Source: Linnemannia elongata (lineage: Eukaryota; Mortierellomycota; Mortierellomycetes; Mortierellales; Mortierellaceae). From it: a DNA stretch of 64,000 nucleotides. Both the position numbers and the translations under genes were made by a program. Of the stretch, positions 60,165 through 64,000 are shown piece after piece (the stretch's first letter is position 1; each line of letters opens with the position of its first letter). The stretch is taken from contig JAXBDG010000020.1 of assembly GCA_036320915.1 (NCBI GenBank), forward strand, positions 310,001-374,000, written 5' to 3'. The notes below the pieces were generated by a model. It was given only the letters and a program-made list of their open reading frames with translations. It had not been told where the DNA came from and made no database searches.

Positions 60165-61598
60165 ATGTCATCCTCCTCCTCTTGTAAGACCAGGATGCTC
60201 CAGACACATCCTCTCGATCTACACGAGATTCGGTCCAGAATTGCCGGCAGTCTTGGCCTTAAAGACCTCGCGTCCTGTGCGCGTGTGAGTCAGGATTGGA
60301 ACGACTCATTTACACCGCTACTATACAACTCTGTCGTGCTGTCGAAACATGACCTCAGCATGGAGTCTGTCGAGAGAAACAAGCATCTCATAAAACACCT
60401 GACGATTAAGAAGCCTACCTATAGAGACCTATTGACATCTGTAGAATACAAAGTAATTTCCAGCATTATGGCCAACTCGACTCTCACCACCTTGAGCATG
60501 CGCAACAATTGGATAGGGGAGAACGGATCTGTGGCGCTGTCTGAGGCACTCAAGACCAACTCGACCTTGACCACCTTGGACTTGTACAATAACTTGATCG
60601 GAATCAACGGAGCTGTGGCGCTGTCTGAGGCACTCAAGACCAACTCGACTCTCACCACTTTGTGCTTGAGCTACAACCCGATCGAAACCAATGGAGCTGC
60701 GGCACTGTCAGACGCACTCAAGACCAACTCGACTCTCACTACTTTGGATTTGGACAGCTCGATTGGGGAGAACGGAGCTGTAGCGCTGTGTGAGTCGCTT
60801 AAGACCAACTCGACTCTCACCACTTTGAACTTGCAAGACAACTTGATCGGGGACAACGGAGCAGTGGCGCTGTCTGAGGCACTCAAGACCAACTCGACCT
60901 TGACTACTTTGGACTTGTACAACAACTCGATCGGAGTCAACGGAGCTGTGGCGCTATCAGAGGCACTCAAGACCAACTCGACTCTCGCCACTTTGGACTT
61001 GTGGTGGAACTCGATCGGAGACAATGGAGCTGTTGCTCTGTCTGAGGCACTCAAGATCAACTCAACTCTCACCACTTTGGGCTTGAGCTACAACTCGATC
61101 GGGGACAATGGAGCTGTTGCACTATCTAAAGCACTCAAGACCAACTCGACTCTCATCACTTTGAACTTGCACGACAACTCGATCGGGGAGAACGGAGCTG
61201 TAGCGCTGTGTGAGTCGCTTAAGACCAACTCGACTCTCACCACTTTGAACTTGCACGACAACTCGATCGGGGAGAACGGAGCTGTAGCGCTGTGTGAGTC
61301 GCTTAAGACCAACTCGACTCTCACCACTTTGAACTTGCACGACAACTCGATCGGGGAGAACGGAGCTGTGGCGCTGTCAGAGGCACTCAAGTCCAACTCA
61401 ACTCTCACCACTTTAATTATGTCAAGCAACTTGATCGGAGACAATGGAGCTGTTGCACTGTCTGAGGCACTCAAGTCCAACTCAACTCTCACCAATTTGG
61501 ATATGGGACGCAACTCGATCGGAGGCAATGGAGCTCAGGCGCTGTCTGAGGCATGCAACGTTAACTTGACTGTGACCATTAAAGGCATCGTACTTTAG
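60165..61598 (+). CDS. F-box/LRR protein, array copy B (13 repeats)
   Basis: Single-exon gene of 477 residues. An F-box-like segment (HPLDLHEIRSRIAGSLGLKD, then LASCARVSQDW) occupies about residues 12-50. A short linker follows, then 13 leucine-rich repeats of the ribonuclease-inhibitor type, 28 residues each. The consensus is NSTLTTLxLxxNxIGxNGAVALSEALKT. Repeat 4 has 27 residues (DLDSSIG). Repeats 9-11 are nearly identical at DNA level. The end is NVNLTVTIKGIVL. F-box/LRR proteins typically serve as substrate receptors of SCF ubiquitin ligases; RNI-type repeats also occur in NLR sensors. The frame is open upstream of the chosen ATG, but that part lies in spacer sequence shared with copy C. 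The target is unknown. Confidence 0.88.
   Translation: MSSSSSCKTRMLQTHPLDLHEIRSRIAGSLGLKDLASCARVSQDWNDSFTPLLYNSVVLSKHDLSMESVERNKHLIKHLTIKKPTYRDLLTSVEYKVISSIMANSTLTTLSMRNNWIGENGSVALSEALKTNSTLTTLDLYNNLIGINGAVALSEALKTNSTLTTLCLSYNPIETNGAAALSDALKTNSTLTTLDLDSSIGENGAVALCESLKTNSTLTTLNLQDNLIGDNGAVALSEALKTNSTLTTLDLYNNSIGVNGAVALSEALKTNSTLATLDLWWNSIGDNGAVALSEALKINSTLTTLGLSYNSIGDNGAVALSKALKTNSTLITLNLHDNSIGENGAVALCESLKTNSTLTTLNLHDNSIGENGAVALCESLKTNSTLTTLNLHDNSIGENGAVALSEALKSNSTLTTLIMSSNLIGDNGAVALSEALKSNSTLTNLDMGRNSIGGNGAQALSEACNVNLTVTIKGIVL
61143..61394. repeat. Three 84-bp near-identical LRR units in copy B
   Basis: Units start at 61143, 61227 and 61311. The first two differ at one base (ATC against ACC), and the third matches up to the alternative ending GCGCTGTCAGAGG. 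Confidence 0.9.
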
Positions 61599-62673
61599 CG
61601 ACTGTCTATGCCTTAATAAGAGTGATGAAGAGTGAAAGTATATATATTTTATAGCGATATCAGTCAAGATCCCCCCTACCTTCTTTCTCACCAACCCCTA
61701 TCTATACACTTCTGTCTACTCATTTCATTTCCTATCACAATCAGCTTTTAGTAGATTGCTAATGCATTAGCCTTAATACTATAACCCCTGTCGTCATGGC
61801 ACAGCTAAATCATATATCTTGTATCTAGGGAGCCTCCTATGGCCTAGCTATAGGAATCTAATGGGTCTCCTAGAAATCAAGGGGGAAATATTTACCCAAG
61901 TCAATTCCAATGATCCAAAATATTTACTTGTATTATTCATATCCTCTCTCTTTACTGAATTGTCATATGTTTCGAGCGAATCGCCATATCCAAACAATCT
62001 CAACGGGTATTTTATAGGAATACAGAGCCAGAATAAAAAGAAGTCCAAAAAAAATACTCTACTTCAATTGCTCCTAAGGAACGCGAGCGAGCAGCAGGTC
62101 AAAGGAAAGTTAAGGGCTTACAGTTTGTGTGTGGTGCCTGGGAAGGGATGGAAAGGAGAGAAAAGAAAAAGTTGCTACTGTAGAAAAAACTCATTGGCGG
62201 ATTAATTGGCATCCTTTGCAAAGGTAGTATATTTATTTACAGCCACTAATACAAGTTGCACCAGCCATACAGATTGTAGCAATACACAATCTTTCCTCCG
62301 CTATCCAAATACTGTGTTGGACGAATGAACACCTCCAATGCTTCCCTGTTTTGTTCTTTTCATCTCCCTCCGCCAGTGAAGCCGCAGATATTATCTAGTT
62401 GGGTTCACATGCGCAGCGATGAGAATACTGTATAGTAAAATACGGAGGCGGAGTAGATTTAGAACAGCATTAAAAAAAAAAAAAAAAAAATGGAGTGTGG
62501 GGGCGAAGAGAAATAAAGATTTGTGGCGTGAACTGTATGTCCCAACTGTACGTTTTGGTAATCCCATCCCATTCTTTTTCTCATCCCATTCCATCCTTCC
62601 TCCCACTCAGACCATTCCTCCTCATCCCATTCTACCCTTCTTGTCATCAATAACACCATCAATCCTGTCACAC
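61599..62673. repeat. Duplicated spacer, array copy B to C
   Basis: Second copy of the roughly 1.07 kb spacer, collinear with 59094-60164. It contains the 3' flank of copy B and the CT-rich promoter/leader of copy C. The array period is 2509 bases from ATG to ATG. Confidence 0.85.
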
Positions 62674-63858
62674 ATGTCATCTTCCTCCTCTTGTAAGACC
62701 GGGATGTTCCAGACACATCCTCTCGATCTACACGAGATTCGGTCCAGAATTGCCAGCAGTCTTGGCCTTAAAGACCTCGCGTCCTGTGCGCGTGTGAGTC
62801 AGGATTGGAACGACTCATTTACACCGCTACTATACAACTCTGTCGTGCTGTCGAAACATGACCTCAGCATGGAATCTATCGAGAGAAACAAGCATCTTAT
62901 AAAACACCTGACGATTAAGAGGACTCCCTATGGAGAACTATGGACATCTGTAGAATACAAAGTAATTTCCAGCATTATGACCGACTCGACCCTCACCACC
63001 TTCGGCTTATGGGAAAACTGGATCGGAGAGAAGGGGGCTGTAGCGCTGTCAGAGGCACTCAAGACAAACTCGACCTTGACCACCTTGGACTTATCGAACA
63101 ATTCGATCGGAATCAAAGGAGCTGTTGCACTATCAGAAGCACTCAAGACCAACTCGACTCTCACCACTTTGGATTTAACGGACAACTCGATCGGAGACAG
63201 CGGAGTTGTGGCGCTGTGTGAGCCACTCAAGACCAGCTCCACCCTGACTACTTTGAACTTGAACTACAATTTGATCAGAATCAACGGAGCTGTAGCGCTG
63301 TCTGAGTCACTCAAGACCAACTCGACTCTCACCACTTTGAACTTGTGGTGCAACGGGATCGGGGACAAAGGAGCTGTAGCCCTGTCAGAGGCACTCAAGA
63401 CCAATTCGACCCTGACTACTTTGAACTTGAACAGGAACTTGATCGATGAGAACGGAGCTGTAGCACTGTGTGAGTCGCTCAAGACCAACTCGACTCTCAC
63501 CACTTTGAACTTGTACGACAACTCGATCGGAGACAACGGAGCTGTGGCGTTGTCTGAGGCACTCAAGACCAACTCAACTCTCACCACTTTGGACTTGTGT
63601 CAGAACTTGATCGGATCCAACGGAGCCGAGGCACTGTCGGAGACACTCAAGTCCAACTCGACTCTCACCACTTTAAATATGGAATTCAACCCGATCGGAG
63701 ACAATGGAGCTGTTGCACTGTCTGAGGCACTCAAAATCAACTCAACTCTCACCACTCTAAATTTGAGACGCAACTCGATCGGAGGCAATGGAGCTCAGGC
63801 GCTGTCTGAGGCATGCAACGTTAACTTGACTGTGACCATTAAAGGCATCGTACTTTAG
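62674..63858 (+). CDS. F-box/LRR protein, array copy C (10 repeats)
   Basis: Single-exon gene of 394 residues. The first about 100 residues differ from copy B at only about a dozen positions (for example SSSSSCKTGMFQTH against SSSSSCKTRMLQTH) and carry the same F-box-like segment. Ten 28-residue LRRs follow, with the same backbone but different variable positions, and the same terminal NVNLTVTIKGIVL. An upstream in-frame ATG at 62419 exists only because indels in the spacer removed stops; 62674 is preferred because it is the ATG shared with copy B. The 3' flank (63859-64000) repeats the flank of copies A and B, so a further copy may follow outside the window. Confidence 0.88.
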   Translation: MSSSSSCKTGMFQTHPLDLHEIRSRIASSLGLKDLASCARVSQDWNDSFTPLLYNSVVLSKHDLSMESIERNKHLIKHLTIKRTPYGELWTSVEYKVISSIMTDSTLTTFGLWENWIGEKGAVALSEALKTNSTLTTLDLSNNSIGIKGAVALSEALKTNSTLTTLDLTDNSIGDSGVVALCEPLKTSSTLTTLNLNYNLIRINGAVALSESLKTNSTLTTLNLWCNGIGDKGAVALSEALKTNSTLTTLNLNRNLIDENGAVALCESLKTNSTLTTLNLYDNSIGDNGAVALSEALKTNSTLTTLDLCQNLIGSNGAEALSETLKSNSTLTTLNMEFNPIGDNGAVALSEALKINSTLTTLNLRRNSIGGNGAQALSEACNVNLTVTIKGIVL

Positions 63859-64000
63859 CGACTGTCTATGCCATTTTAAGAGTGACGAAGAGTGAAAGTA
63901 TATATATATTTTATAGCGATATCAGTCAAGATCCCCCCTACCTTTTTTTTCGCCAATTCCTATCCACACACTTCTGTTTACTTATTGCATTCCCTAGCAT

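Noticed and set aside
59234..62205. Pair of about 100-codon frames in the duplicated spacers (59234-59554 and 61819-62205)
   Set aside because: They resemble each other because the spacer is duplicated. Substitutions are spread over all codon positions and the C-terminal ends diverge through indels, so coding constraint is not visible.
60419..63788. Long antisense open frames under the LRR genes (up to 146 codons, repeating VRVELVLSASDSATAPL)
   Set aside because: The LRR unit is 84 bases, a multiple of three, so an open antisense frame in one unit stays open in all of them. The frames are mirror images of the repeats and end with the gene.

Overview
The window is nuclear DNA of an early-diverging fungus. 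The best fit is a member of the Mortierellaceae (Mortierella/Linnemannia group). This rests on short GT-AG introns at high density (up to 7 per gene), CT-rich promoters, AATAAA poly(A) signals, and F-box genes with 28-residue ribonuclease-inhibitor-type leucine-rich repeats (LRRs). The family calls are secure; the taxonomic assignment is an inference from gene content. All exon joins were worked out by hand from splice sites and reading frame.

Left part (1-7.0 kb): accessory and decaying sequence. It holds the 5' part of an unknown gene with a frame break, an intact small secreted protein, a broken pepsin-type aspartic protease and a broken LRR gene.

Housekeeping block (7.8-20.1 kb): UBA1 (ubiquitin E1) and NAMPT (nicotinamide phosphoribosyltransferase) on the plus strand. 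eIF6 follows on the minus strand, convergent with NAMPT, and then a minus-strand WOPR (Gti1/Pac2) transcription factor.

Desert (20.1-41.9 kb): about 21.8 kb lies upstream of the WOPR gene with no gene I can support. It is filled with alternating purine-rich and pyrimidine-rich blocks and long homopolymers, including a C26-T36 junction.

Second housekeeping block (41.9-58.4 kb): UBXN1-like protein (+), dynein light intermediate chain (-), ACMSD of the kynurenine pathway (-), and a very large KCC-type cation-chloride cotransporter (+) that shares a promoter region with ACMSD and carries a 34-residue polyglutamine tract.

Right end (58.8-64 kb): a tandem array of F-box/LRR genes with a period of about 2.5 kb: one 3' remnant, one 13-repeat gene and one 10-repeat gene.

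Functional links: UBA1, the UBXN1-like protein and the F-box/LRR genes belong to ubiquitin biology. NAMPT (salvage) and ACMSD (diversion of the kynurenine route) both affect NAD supply. There is no sign of an operon or a biosynthetic cluster. The most unusual structures are the desert upstream of the WOPR regulator and the actively rearranging F-box/LRR array.
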